Source: Ehretia macrophylla (lineage: Eukaryota > Streptophyta > Magnoliopsida > Boraginales > Ehretiaceae). From it: a stretch of 64,000 bases of DNA. The notes below the pieces were generated by a model. The model was not told the origin of the DNA. It saw only the letters and a program-made list of their open reading frames with translations, and ran no database searches. The translations under genes and the position numbers were made by a program. Shown here one piece after another: positions 1-10,876 of the stretch; the stretch's first letter is position 1, and each line of letters starts with the position of its first letter. The DNA is taken from the NCBI GenBank assembly GCA_037974665.1, contig CM075780.1:5631268-5695267 (forward strand), given 5' to 3'.

Positions 1-179
1 AAAGTTATGGACACCGGAGCGATGAAGAGCTGGTCATAAGCACTATGCCCTCGGTTTGTGGGCTTAGCCTCCACGTGAAGCGAAGTTGTCTTGCCCAAGG
101 TGCCGTGGGATTCGATAATAGAAATGTGGTGGATAAAGTATCTTGGCAACCCTAACCGGCTCAAAAAAAATTGAAAAGG

Positions 180-298
180 GGGGTACAACACGAAGACTTC
201 CCAATGGGTCACCCATCCTAGTACTACTCTCGCCCAAGCACGCTTAACTTCGGGGTACTGATGGGATCCGGTGCGTTAGTGCTGGTATGATCGTACCC
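180..298 (-). rRNA. 5S rRNA: 5S rRNA gene, unit 1
   Basis: Full length. Differs from the array consensus at p6 A, p15 A, p25-26 AT, p75 G, p78 A, p96 G and p115 T. Box A is intact and box C is altered at p25-26. The upstream flank is the left type (GTTATG, GGGAATAATTCC). Confidence 0.95.
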
Positions 299-856
299 GT
301 TATGTTGAGGGAATAATTCCTTTATGTGTAAACGGTTCACAGTCCCAGCCTAGATAGATGGCCCATTCAGAAGGCCCAATGGGCTTAACGACAACCCATC
401 CGCTTCAACAACCCAGCATCCTCGCAAGACGAGATATCGACGCGTTGTAGGGCCATGTAATGTCGCGCGAGTAAGGTTGTGGTCCTTTTAACAGCTCACG
501 ACGTACGATACGGGACGGAAAAACAGAGCAAAAATCAAAAAAGTGTCCCGAACCTGATGAAAATGTTTGATTTTAGACTCTGAAAAGGACACAACGAGTA
601 AGCTAGTTACCCCATCTTAGAGCTCTCGAAGAGCTTTCCAACGGTATTCTGTGCGCCGAGTAACTCCTTACGGATCAAAAGTTATGGGCACCGGAGCGAC
701 GGAGAGCTGGTCATAAGCCCTACGTCCTCGGTTTGCGGACCCAGCCTCCACGTGAAGCGAAGTTGTCTTTCCCAAGGTGCTGTGGGATTCGATAATAGAA
801 ATGTGGTGGATATAGTATCTTGGCAACCCTAACCGGAACAAAAAAAATTGAAAAGG

Positions 857-975
857 GGGATGCAACACGAGGACTTCCCAACGGGTCACCCATCCTAGTA
901 CTACTCTCGCCCAAGCACGCATAACTTTGGAGTACAGATGGGATCCGGTGCATTAGTGCTGGTATGATCGCACCC
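857..975 (-). rRNA. 5S rRNA: 5S rRNA gene, unit 2
   Basis: Full length. Differences: p4 A, p25-26 AC, p65 A (box A), p72 T, p78 A, p80 A. Upstream GTTATG type with the standard ATAAAG box. Confidence 0.95.
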
Positions 976-1002
976 GTTATGTTGAGGGCACAATTCCTTT
1001 AT
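976..1002 (-). promoter_or_regulatory. 5S upstream promoter elements (representative)
   Basis: Read on the minus strand upstream of the start at 975: C at -1, a GC-containing stretch at about -14 to -11, and ATAAAG at -27 to -22. This matches the known plant 5S arrangement (TATA-like near -28, GC near -12, C at -1). The same elements are found upstream of nearly every gene here. Altered TATA-like boxes (+ strand) occur before the genes at 4240 (CTTTTT), 15205 and 18062 (CTTAAT), 31814 (CATTAT), 35511 (CTTAAT), 42956 (CAGTAT), 47020 and 47696 (CTTTTT) and 61243 (ATTTAC). Confidence 0.8.
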
Positions 1003-1037
1003 TTGTTAATGGTTCACAGTCCCAGCCTAGAGAGATG

Positions 1038-1061
1038 GCCCATTTAGAAGGCCCAATGGGC
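1038..1061. promoter_or_regulatory. Inverted repeat with site II-like TGGGCC/T motifs (representative)
   Basis: GCCCATT and AATGGGC form a 7-bp inverted repeat around a 10-base loop that contains GGCCCAAT. This creates TGGGCC/TGGGCT motifs on both strands, 63-86 bp upstream of the 5S start. TGGGCY (site II) is a known TCP-factor target in plant ribosomal protein promoters. It is present in almost all units. Confidence 0.5.
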
Positions 1062-1297
1062 TTAACGACAACCCATCCACTTCAACAACCCAGCATCCGC
1101 CCAAGATGAGATATCGACTTGTTGTAGGGCCCTCTAATGTCCCGCGAGTAAGGTTTTCATCCTTTTTACAGCTCACGACGTACGATACGGGACGGAAAAA
1201 CGGAGCAAAATCAGAAAAGTGGCCTGAAACTTATGAAAATGTTCAATTTTGGGTTCCAAAAAGGGCACTGTGAGCAAGCTAGCTACCCCCATTGGAG

Positions 1298-1312
1298 AGC
1301 TCTCAGAGAGCT
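1298..1312. repeat. Spacer hairpin AGCTCTC/GAGAGCT (representative)
   Basis: A perfect 7-bp inverted repeat with a one-base centre in the middle of the spacer. Most units keep this stem or a 6-bp version (AGCTCT-CGA-AGAGCT). Others, with TCGAAGTGCT or similar, break it. Confidence 0.5.
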
Positions 1313-1501
1313 TTCCAACGGTATGCTGTGCGCCGCGTAACTCCTTACGGATCAAAAGTTATGGGCACCGAAGCAATGGAGAGCTGGTCACAAGCCCTAC
1401 TCCCTCGGTTTGCCGGCCCAGCCTCCACGTGAAGCGAAGTTGTCCTGCCCAAGGTGCCGTGGGATTCAATAATAGAAATGTTTTGGATAAAGTATCTTGG
1501 C

Positions 1502-1510
1502 AACCCTAAC
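1502..1510. promoter_or_regulatory. Telobox-like motif AACCCTAAC (representative)
   Basis: Matches the plant telobox core (AACCCTAA, one turn of the TTTAGGG telomere repeat). It sits about 25 bp beyond the 3' end of the 5S gene in nearly all units, with rare variants (AACCCTATC at 37512, AACCCCAAC near 61889). Known plant teloboxes bind TRB/Myb-like proteins. A role here is inference. Confidence 0.55.
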
Positions 1511-1516
1511 CGGCGC

Positions 1517-1534
1517 AAAAAAAAATTGAAAAGG
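1517..1534 (-). terminator. Pol III T-tract terminators (representative)
   Basis: Directly after the 3' end of the gene at 1535-1653, the minus strand has a T4 run (1529-1532 on the + strand as AAAA) and a second T9 run (1517-1525). Pol III terminates at runs of four or more T. The tandem arrangement, T4 within a few bases and a longer backup run after CAA, is repeated in nearly every unit, with the second run varying in length. Confidence 0.85.
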
Positions 1535-1653
1535 GGGGTGCAACACGAGGACTTTCCAAGGGGTCACCCATCTTAGTACTACTCTCGCCCAGGCACGCTT
1601 AACTTTGGAGTACTAATGGGATCCGGTGCATTAGTGCTAGTATGATCGCGCCC
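1535..1653 (-). rRNA. 5S rRNA: 5S rRNA gene, unit 3
   Basis: Full length with nine differences: p21 T, p25 A, p39 T (box C), p58 G (box A), p72 T, p78 A, p81 A, p105 A, p116 G. Upstream GTTATG type. Confidence 0.95.
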
Positions 1654-2210
1654 GTTATGTTGAGGGCACAATTCCTTTATGTGTTAACGGTTCACAGTCC
1701 CAGCCTAGAGAGATGGCACATTCAGAAGGCCCAATGGGCTTAACGACAACCCATACATTTCGACAACCCAGCATCCTCGCAAGACGAGATATCGACGCAT
1801 TGTAGGGCCCTCTAATCTCCCGCGAGTAAGGTTGTTGACGTTTTAACAGCTCACGACGTATGATACGGGATGAAAAAATAGAGCAAAATTAGAAAAGTGG
1901 CCCGAAACTAATGAAAACGTTCAATTTTGGGCTCCAAAAAGGACATAGCGAGCAAGCTAGCTACCCCGTCATAGAGCTCTCGAAGTGCTTTCCAACGGTA
2001 TGCTGTGCGCCGCGTAACTCTTTACGGATCAAAAGTTATGGGCATCGGAGCGACGGAGAGCTGGTAATAAGCCCTTCGCCCTCGGTTTGCGGGCCCAGCT
2101 TCCACGTGAAGCGAAATTGTCTTGCCCAAGGTGCCGTGGGTTTCGATAATAGAAATGTGGTGGATAAGGTATCTTGGCAACCCTAACCGGCGCAAAAAAA
2201 ATTGAAAAGG

Positions 2211-2329
2211 GGAGTGCAACACGAAGACTTCCCAACGGGTCACCCATCCTAGTACTACTCTCGCCCAATTACGCTTAACTTCGGAGTGCTGATGGTATCC
2301 GGTGCATTAGTGCTGGTATGATCGCACCC
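2211..2329 (-). rRNA. 5S rRNA: 5S rRNA gene, unit 4
   Basis: Full length. p3 A, p15 A, p25-26 AC, p59-60 TT (two changes inside box A), p78 G, p86 T. The box A change may weaken TFIIIA/TFIIIC binding. Confidence 0.95.
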
Positions 2330-2885
2330 GTTATGATGAGGGAATAATTCTTTTATGTGTTAACGGTTCACAGTCCCAGCCTAGAGAGATGACCCATTCA
2401 GAAGGCCCAATGGGCTTACCGACAACCCATCCGCTTCAACAACCCAGCATCCTCACAAGACCAGATATCGATCCGTTGTAGGGCCCTCTAATGTCCCGCG
2501 AATAAGGTTGTTGTCGTTTTAACAGCTCACGACGTACGATACGGGACAGAAAAACAGAGCAAAATTAGAAAAGTGGCCTAAAACTGATGAAAACGTTCGA
2601 TTTTGGGCTCCGGAAAGGACACAGCGAGCAAGCTATCTACCCCGTCGTAGAGCTCTCGAAGAGCTTTCCAACGGTATGCTGTGCGCTGCGTAACTCCTTA
2701 CGGATCAAAAGTTATGGGCACCGGAGCGACGGAGAGCTGGTCATAAGCACTATGCCCTCTGTTTGTGGGCCTAGCCTCCACGTGAAGTGAAGTTGTCTTG
2801 CCCAAGGTGCCGTGGTATTCGATAATAGAAATGTGGTGGATAAATTATCTTGGCAACCTAACCGGCTCAAAAAAAATTGAAAAGG

Positions 2886-3004
2886 GGGGTACAACACGAA
2901 GACTTCCCAATGGGTCACCCATCCTAGTTCTACTCTCGCCCAAGGACGCTTAACTTTGGGGTACTGATGGGATCCGGTGCATTAGTGCTGGTATGATCGC
3001 ACCC
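2886..3004 (-). rRNA. 5S rRNA: 5S rRNA gene, unit 5
   Basis: Full length and a close relative of unit 1 (shares p6 A, p15 A, p25-26 AT, p75 G, p78 A). It adds p44 T, p60 G (box A) and p72 T. The flanking spacer is also of the unit 1 type. Confidence 0.95.
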
Positions 3005-3562
3005 GTTATGTTGAGGGAATAATTCCTTTATGTGTAAACGGTTCACAGTCCCAGCCTAGATAGATGGCCCATTCCGAAGGCCCAATGGGCTTAACGACAA
3101 CCCATCCGCTTCAACAACCTAGCATCCTTGCAAGACGAGATATCGACGCATTGTAGGGCCATCTAATGTCCCACGAGTAAGGTTGTGGTCCTTTTAACAA
3201 CTCACGACGTACGATACGGGACGGAAAAACATAGCAAAAATTAGAAAAGTGTCCCGAAACTGATACAAACGTTCCATTTTGTACTCCAAAAAGGACACAG
3301 CGAGCAAGCTAGTTACCCTATCTTAGAGCTCTCGAAGAGCTTTCCAACGGTATTCTGTGCGCCGCGTAACTCCTTACGGATCAAAAGTTATGGGCACCGG
3401 AGCGACGGAGAGCTGGTCATAAGCCTTACGTCCTCGGTTTGCGGGCCCAGCCTCCACGTGAAGCGAAGTTGTCTTTCCCAAGGTGCCGTGGGATTCGATA
3501 ATAGAAATGTCGTGGATATAGTATCTTGGCAACCCTAACCGGAGCAAAAAAAATTGAAAAGG

Positions 3563-3681
3563 GGGATGCAACACGAGGACTTCCCAAGGGGTCACCCATC
3601 GTAGTACTACTCACGCCCAAGCACGCTTAACTTCGGAGTACAGATGGGATCCCGTGCATTAGTGCTGGTATGATCGCACCC
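3563..3681 (-). rRNA. 5S rRNA: 5S rRNA gene, unit 6
   Basis: Full length. p4 A, p25 A, p39 G (box C), p51 A, p78 A, p80 A, p91 C. Shares p4, p78 and p80 and the TTTATTTGTTAATGG upstream flank with unit 2. Confidence 0.95.
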
Positions 3682-4239
3682 GTTATGTTGAGGGCACAAT
3701 TCCTTTATTTGTTAATGGTTCACAGTTCCAGCCTAGAGAGATGGCCCATTTAGAAGGCCCAATGGGCTTAACGACATCCCATCCACTTCAACAACCCAGC
3801 ATCCCCCCAAGATGAGATATCGACGCGTTGTAGGGCCCTCTAATGTCCCGCGAGTAAGGTTGTCGTCCTTTTAATTGCTCAAGAAATATGATACGGGACG
3901 GAAAAACGGAGCAAAATTAGAAAAGTGGACCGAAACTTATGAAAACGTTCAATTTTGGGTTCCAAAAATGGCACTGTGAGCAAGCTAGCTGCCCCCATTG
4001 GAGAGCTCTCAGAGAGCTTTCCAACGGTATGCTGTGCGCCGCGTAACTCCTTACGGATCAAAAGTTATGGGCACCGAAGCGACGGAGAGCTGGTCACAAG
4101 TCCTACTCCCTCGGTTTGCCGGCCCAGCCTCCACGTGAAGCGAAGTTGTCTTGCCCAAGGTGCCGTGGGATTCGATAATAAAAATGTTGTGGTTAAAGTA
4201 TTTTGGCAACCCTAACCGGTGGAAAAAAAATTGAAAAGA

Positions 4240-4343
4240 GGGGTGCAAGACAAGGACTTCTCAGGGGGTCAACCATCCTAGTACACGTTTAACTTCGGAG
4301 TACAGATAGGATCCGGTGCATTAGTGCTGGTATGATCGTACCC
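4240..4343 (-). pseudogene. 5S rRNA pseudogene, 15-bp internal deletion (unit 7)
   Basis: Both ends are present but the gene is 104 bp. The middle reads GTACACGTTT where a normal copy has GTACTACTCTCG through CACGCTT, so the intermediate element and much of box A are gone. The TATA-like box is also changed (CTTTTT on the + strand). It is unlikely to be transcribed or to fold as 5S rRNA. Confidence 0.92.
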
Positions 4344-4900
4344 TTTATGTTGAGGGCACAATTGCTTTTTGTGTCAACGGTTCACAGTCCCAGCCTAGAG
4401 AGATGGCCCATTCAAAAGCCCCAATGGAATTAACGACAACCCATCCGCTTCGACAACCCAGCATCCTCCCAAGACGAGATATCGACGCGTTGTAGGGCCC
4501 TCTAGTGTCCCACGAGAAAGGTTGTCGTCCTTTTAACAACTCACGACGTACGATACTGGATGGAAAAATAGAGCAAAATCAGAAAAGTGGCCCGAGACTG
4601 ATGAAAACGTTCAATTTTGGGCTCCAAAAAGGGCACAATGAGCAAGCTAGCTGGCCCCGTCGTAGAGCTCACGGAGAGCTTTCCAACGGTATGCTGTACA
4701 CCGTGTAACTCCTTACAGATCAAAAGTTATGGGCACCGAAGCGACGGAGAGCTGGTCATAAGACCTACGCCCTCGGTTTGCGGGCCCAGCCTCCACGTGA
4801 AGCGAAGTTGTCTTGCCCAAGGTGCGTGGGATTCGATAATAGAAATGTTGTCGATAAAGTATTTTGGCAACCCTAACCGGTGCAAAAAAAATTGAAAAGG

Positions 4901-5019
4901 GGGGTGCAAGACGAGGACTTCTCAAGGGATCGCCCATCCTAGTACTACTCTCGCCCCAGCACGCTTAACTTCGGAGTTCTGATTGGATCTGATGCATTAG
5001 AGCTGGTATGATCGCACCC
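4901..5019 (-). rRNA. 5S rRNA: 5S rRNA gene, unit 8
   Basis: Full length but heavily changed: p10 G, p22 T, p25 A, p29 A, p32 G, p57 C (box A), p84 T, p90 T, p92 A, p101 A. Three changes fall in box C. Function doubtful. Confidence 0.93.
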
Positions 5020-5578
5020 GTCATGTTGAGGGCACAATTCCTTTATGTGTTAACGATTCACAGTCCCAGCCAAGAGAGATGGCCCATTCAGACGGCCCAA
5101 TGGGCTTAACAACAACCCATCCGCTGCAACAACGCAGTATACTCGCAAGACGTGACATCGACGCGTTGTAGGGCCCTCTAATGTCCCGCGAGTAAGGTTG
5201 TCGTGCCTTTAATAGCTCACGACGTACGATCCGGGACGGAAAAACGGAGCAAAACCAGAAAAGTGGCCCAAAACTGATGAAAACGTTCGATTTTGGGCTC
5301 CAAAAAGGGCACAGCGAGCAATCTGGCTTTTCCAATTGTAGAGCTCTCGGAGTGCTTTCCAATGGTATGCTGTGCGCCGCGTAACTCCTTACGGATCAAA
5401 TGTTATGGGCACCGGAGCGACGGAGATCATGTCTCAAGCCCTATGCCCTCGGTTTGCGGGCCCAGCCTCCACGTGAATCGAAGTTGTCTTGCCCAAGGTG
5501 CCGTGGTATTCGATAATAGAAATGTTGCGGGTAAAGTATCTTGGCAACCCTAACCGGAGGAAAAAAAAATTGAAAAGG

Positions 5579-5697
5579 GGGGTGCAACACGAGGACTTCC
5601 CATGGGGTCACCCATCCTAGTACTACTGTCGCCCAAGCACGCTTAACTTCGGAGTACTGTTGGGATCCGGTGCATTAGTGCTGGTATGATCGCACCC
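5579..5697 (-). rRNA. 5S rRNA: 5S rRNA gene, unit 9
   Basis: Full length with four differences: p25 T, p50 G (intermediate element), p78 A, p82 T. Upstream GCTATG. Confidence 0.95.
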
Positions 5698-6256
5698 GCT
5701 ATGTTGAGGGCACAATTCCTTTATGTGTTAACGATTAACAATCCCAACCTAGAGAGATGGCCCTTTCAGAAGGCCCAATGGGCTTAACGACAACCAATCC
5801 GCTTTAACAACCCATCATCCTCGCAAGACGAGATATTGATGCGTTGTAGGGCCCTCTAATGTCCCGCGAGTAAGGTTGTCGTCCTTTTAACAGCTCATGA
5901 TGTACGATCCGGGACGGAAAAAATAGAGCAAAATTAGAAAAGTTGCCCGAAACTGATGAAAAGTTTAAATTTTGGGCTCCAAAAAGGACACATCGAACAA
6001 GCTGGCTGCCACCGTCGTAGAGCTCTCAGAGAGCTTTCCAACGGTATGTTGTACGACGCATAACTCCTTACGGATCAAAAGGTATGTGCACCAAAGCGAC
6101 GGAGAGCTGGTCACAAGCACTACGCCCTCGGTTTACGGGCCCAGCCTCCACGTGAAGCGAAGTTGTCTTGCCCAAGGTGCCGTGGGATTCAATAATAGAA
6201 ATTTTGGGGATAAAGTATCTTGGCAACCCTAACCGGTGGAAAAAAAATTGAAAAGG

Positions 6257-6375
6257 GGGGTGCAACACGAGGACTTCTTCGCGGGTCACCCATCCTAGTA
6301 CTACTCTCGCCCAAGCATGCTTAACTTCGGAGTTCTGGTGCGATCCGGTGCATTAGTACTGGTATGATCGCACCC
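6257..6375 (-). rRNA. 5S rRNA: 5S rRNA gene, unit 10
   Basis: Full length. A cluster of changes at the box C edge (p22 T, p23 T, p24 C, p26 C), plus p62 T (box A), p82 G, p85 C, p102 A. Confidence 0.94.
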
Positions 6376-6935
6376 GTCATGTTGAGAGCACAATTCCTTT
6401 ATCTGTTAACGGTTCATAGTCCCAGCCAAGAGAGATGGCCCATTCAGAAGGCCCAATGGGGTTAACAACAACTCATCCACTTCAACAATGCAGCATCCTC
6501 GCAAGAGGTGACATCGACGCGTTGTAGAGCCCTCTAATGTCCTGCGAGTAAGGTAGTCATCCTTTTAACAGCTCATGAGGTACGATCCGGGACGGAAAAA
6601 AGTAGAGCAAAATTAGAAAAGTTGCCCGAAGCTGATGAAAACGTTCAATTTTGGGCTCCAAAAAGGGCACAACGAGCAAGCTGGCTGCCCCTGTTGTAGA
6701 GCTCTCGGAGAGCTTTCCAAAGGTATGCTGTGCGCCGCGTAACTCCTTACGGATCAAAAGTTATGGGCACCGAAGCGACAGAGGGTTGGTCACAAGCCCT
6801 ACGCCCTCGGTTTGCGGGCCTAGCCTCCACGTGAAGCGAGGTTGTCTTGCCCAAGGTGCCGTGAGATTCGATAATAGAAATGTGGTGGATATAGTATCTT
6901 GGCAACCCTAACCGAAGCAAAAAAAATTGAAAAGG

Positions 6936-7052
6936 GGGGTGCAACACGAGGACTTCCCAAGGGGTCACCCATCCTAGTACTACTCTCGCCCAAGCACGCT
7001 TAACTTGAGTACAGATGGGATCTGGTGCATTAGTGCTGGTATGATCGCACCC
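6936..7052 (-). rRNA. 5S rRNA: 5S rRNA gene, unit 11, 2-nt deletion
   Basis: 117 bp. Two bases are missing near p72-74 (AACTTGAGT instead of AACTTCGGAGT), next to box A. Other differences: p25 A, p78 A, p80 A, p90 T. Flank of the unit 2/6 type. Confidence 0.93.
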
Positions 7053-7610
7053 GTTATGTTGAGGGCACAATTCCTTTATTTGTTAATTGTTCAGAATCCC
7101 AGCCTAGAGAGATGGCCCATTCAGAAGGCCCAATGGGCTTAACGACAACCCATCCGCCTCAACAACCCAGCATCAGCCCAAGATGAGATATCGACGAGTT
7201 GTAGGGCCCTCTAATGTCCCGCGAGTAAGGTTGTCGTCCTTTTAACATCTCACGACGTACGATACGGGACGGAAAAACGGAGCAAAATCAGAAAAGTAGC
7301 CTGAAACTTGTGAAAACGTTCGATTTTGGGTTCCAAAAAGGGCACAGTGAGCAAGCTAGCTACCCCCATCGGAGAGCTCTCAGAGAGCTTTCTAATGGTA
7401 TGCTGTGCGCCACGTAACTCCTTACGGATCAAAAGTTATGGGCACCAAAGCGACGAAGAGCTGGTCACAAGCCCTACTCCCTCGGTTTGCCGGCCCAGCC
7501 TCCACGTGAAGCGAAGTTGTCTTGCCCAAGGTGCCGTGGGATTCGATAATAGAAATGTTGTGGATAAAATATTTTGGCAACCCTAACTGGTGGGAAAAAA
7601 AATGAAAAGA

Positions 7611-7729
7611 GGGGTACAAGACGAGGACTTCTCAAGGGGTCACCCATCCTAGTACTACTCTCGCCCAAGCAAGCTTAACTTCGGAGTTTTGATGGGATCC
7701 GTTGCATTAGTGCTGGTATGATCGCACCC
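7611..7729 (-). rRNA. 5S rRNA: 5S rRNA gene, unit 12
   Basis: Full length. p6 A, p10 G, p22 T, p25 A, p62 A (box A), p79 T, p92 T. Upstream flank ATCATC. Confidence 0.94.
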
Positions 7730-8287
7730 ATCATCTTGAGGGCACAATTCCTTTATGTGTTAACGGTTCACAGTCCCAGCGAAGAAAGATGGCCCATTCA
7801 GAAGGCCCAATGGGCTTAACAACAACCCATCTGTTTCAACAACGCAGCATCCTCGCAAGACGTGACATCGACGCATTGTAGGGCCCTCTAATGTCCCGCG
7901 AGTAAGGTTTTCGTGCTTTTAACAGCTCACGACGTACGATCCGGGACGGAAAATCAGAGCAAAATAAGAAAAGTGGCCCGAAAATGATGAAAACGTTCGA
8001 TTTTGGGCACCAAAAAGGGCACAGCGAGCAAGCTGGCTACCACCGTCGTAGAGCTCTCTGAGAGCTTTCCAACGGTATGTTGTGCGATGCATAACTCGTT
8101 ACGGATCAAAAGGTATGTGCACCAAAGCGACGGAGAGCTGGTCACAAGCCCTATGCCTTCGGTTTGCGGGCCCTGCCTCCACGTGAAACGAAGTTGTCTT
8201 GCCCAAGGTGCCGTGGGATTCAATAATAGAAATGTTGTGGAAAAAGTATCTTGGCAACCTTAACCGGTGGAAAAAGAATTGAAAAGG

Positions 8288-8406
8288 GGGGTGCAACACG
8301 AGGACTTCTCAGGGGGTCACCCATCCTAGTACTACTCTCGGCCAAGCATGCTTAACTTCGGAGTTCTGATGGGATCCGGTGCATTAGTGATGGTATGACC
8401 GCACCC
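8288..8406 (-). rRNA. 5S rRNA: 5S rRNA gene, unit 13
   Basis: Full length with five differences: p22 T, p54 G, p62 T (box A, a CpG transition), p103 A, p112 C. Confidence 0.95.
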
Positions 8407-8964
8407 GTCATGTTGAGAGCACAATTCCTTTATGTGTTAACGGTTCATAGTCCCAGCCAAGAGAGATGGCCCATTCAGAAGGCCCAATGGGCTTAACAAC
8501 AACCCATCCGCTTCAACAACGTAGCATCCTCGCAAGACGTGACATCGACGCGTTGTAGGGCCCTCTAATGTCCTGCGAGTAAGGTTGTCGTCCTTTTAAC
8601 AGCTCATGACGTACAATCCGGGACGGAAAAAGTAGAGCAAGATTAGAAAAGTTGCCCGAAACTGATGAAAACGTTCGATTTTGGACTCCAAAAAGGGCAC
8701 AGCAAGCAAGCTGGCTACCCTCGTCATAGAGCTCTCGGAGAGCTTTCCAACGGTATGCTGTGCGCCGCGTAACTACTTACGGATCAAAAGTTATGGGCAC
8801 CGAAGCGACAGAGAGTTGGTCACAAGCCCGACGCCCTCGGTTTGTTGGCTCAGCCTCCACGTGAAGCGAAGTTTTCTTGCCCAAGGTGCCGTGGGAATCG
8901 ATAATAGAAATGTTGTGGATAAAGTATCTTGGCAACCCTAACTGGTGGAAAAAAATTGAAAAGG

Positions 8965-9083
8965 GGGGTGCAACACGCTGACTTCCCAAGGGGTCATCTA
9001 TCCTAGTACTACTCTCGCCCAAGCACGCTTAACTTCGGAGTACTGATGGGATCCGGTGCATTAGTGCTGGTATGATCACACCC
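8965..9083 (-). rRNA. 5S rRNA: 5S rRNA gene, unit 14
   Basis: Full length. p14 C, p15 T, p25 A, p33 T and p35 T (box C), p78 A, p114 A. Upstream GTTATG, matching its p78 A haplotype. Confidence 0.95.
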
Positions 9084-9642
9084 GTTATGTTGAGGGTACA
9101 ATTCCTTTATGTGTTAACAGTTCACAGCCCCAGCCTAGAGAGATGGCCCATTCAAAAGGCCCAATGGGCTTAACGACAACCCATCCGCTTCAACAACCTA
9201 GCATCCTGGCAAGACGAGATATCGACGCGTTGTAGGGTCATCTAATGTCCCGCGAGTAAGGTTGTCGTCCTTTAACGGCTCACGACGTAAGATGCAGGAC
9301 GAAAAAACAGAGCTAAACTAGAAAAGTGGCCCGAAACTGATGAAAACGTTTGATTTTGGGCTCCAAAAAAGGGCACATCCCGCAAGCTCGCTGCCCCCAT
9401 CATAGAGCTCTTGGAGAGCTTTCCAACGGTATGTTATGCGTCGCGTAACTCATTACAGATCAAAAGTTATGGGCACCGAAGCGAAGGAGACCTGGTCAAA
9501 AGCCCTACGCCCTTGGTTTGTTGGCCTAGGCTCCACGTAAAGCGAAGTTGTCTTGCCCAAGGTGCCGTGGGATTCGATAATAGAAATGTGGTAGATAAAG
9601 TATCTTGGCAACCCTAACCGGAGGAAAAAAAAATTTTAAATG

Positions 9643-9761
9643 TGGATGCAACTCGAGGACTTCCCAAGGGGTCTTCCATCCTAGTACTACTCTCGCCCAA
9701 GCACGCTTAATTTCGGAGTTCTGATGGGATCCGGTGCATTAGTGCTGGTATAATCGCACCC
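9643..9761 (-). rRNA. 5S rRNA: 5S rRNA gene, unit 15
   Basis: Full length. p1 T, p4 A, p11 T, p25 A, p32-33 TT (box C), p69 T (box A), p110 A. The two box C changes make function doubtful. Confidence 0.94.
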
Positions 9762-10319
9762 GTCATGTTGAGGGCACAATTCCTTTATGTGTTAACGGTT
9801 CACAGTCCTAGCCAAGAGAGATGTCCCATTCAGAAGGCCCAATGGGCTTAACAACAACCCATCTGCTTCAACAATGCAGCATCCTCGCAAGACATGACAT
9901 CGACGCATTGTAGGGCCCTCTAATATCCCGTGAGTAAGGTTGTCGTCCTTTTAACAGCTCACGACGTACGATCCGGGATGAAAAAAGAGAGCAAAACTAG
10001 AAAAGTGGCACGAAACTATTGAAAACGTTCGATTTTGGGCTCCAAAAAGGGAAAAGCGAGCAAGCTGGCTGCCCCCGTTGTAGAGCTCTCGGAGGGCTTT
10101 CCAACGGTATGCTTTGCGCCGCGTAACTCCTTACGGATCAAAAGTTATGGGCACCGAAGCGAAGGAGACTTGGTTACAACCCCTACGCCCTCGGTTTGCT
10201 GTCCCAACCTCCACGTGAAGCGAAGTTGTTTTGCCCAAGGTGCAGTGGGATTCGATAATAGAAATGTGGTCGGTAAAGTATCTTGGCAACCCTAACCGAA
10301 GGAAAAAAAAATGAAAATG

Positions 10320-10438
10320 GGGGTACAACACGAGGACTTCCGAGGGGGTCACCCATCCTCATACTAATCTCACCCAAGTACGCTTAACTTCGGAGTTCTG
10401 ATGGGATCTGGTGCATTAGTGCTGGTATGATCGCACCC
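10320..10438 (-). rRNA. 5S rRNA: 5S rRNA gene, unit 16
   Basis: Full length. p6 A, p23 G, p41 C, p42 A, p48 A, p53 A, p60 T (box A), p90 T. Confidence 0.94.
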
Positions 10439-10876
10439 GTCATGTTGAGGGCACAATTCCTTTATGTGTTAACGGTTCACAGTCCCAGCCTAGAGAGATG
10501 GCCCATTCAGAAGGCCCAATGGCTTAACGACAATCTATTCGCTTCAACAACCCAGCATCCTTGCAAGACGAGATATCGACGCATTGTAGGGCTCTCTAAT
10601 ATCCCGCCAGTAACGTTGTCATCCTTTTTACAGCTCACGACGTACGAACCGGGACGGAAAAACAGAGCTAAAAAAGAAAAGTGGCCCGAAACTGATGAAT
10701 ACGTTCGATTTTGGGCTCCAAAAAAGGGCACAACGAGCAAGCTGGCTACCCCCATCGTAGGGCTCTCGGAGAGCTTTCCAACGGTATGCTGTGCACTGCG
10801 TAACCCCTTACGGATCAAAAGTTAAGGGCACCGAAGCAAAGGAGACCTGGTCACAAGCCTTTGCATGTATGATCGC

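Larger units (their letters stand above)
976..1534. repeat. Representative 5S intergenic spacer
   Basis: Described once as the model for all spacers. From left to right on the + strand it holds the upstream promoter of the gene at 857-975 (976-1002), an inverted repeat with TGGGCC/T motifs (1038-1061), a hairpin (1298-1312), a telobox-like AACCCTAAC (1502-1510), and the T-tract terminators of the next gene (1517-1534). The central 1070-1500 has no recognised function. It is open in several frames on both strands in many units, but indels and stops between units argue against coding. Confidence 0.85.

Noticed and set aside
668..953. Many 60-130-codon ORFs on both strands at the same place in each unit
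   Set aside because: They recur with the 677-bp period, overlap each other and the 5S gene, have no Pol II context or domains, and are broken by indels in many units. They follow from copying of the repeat.
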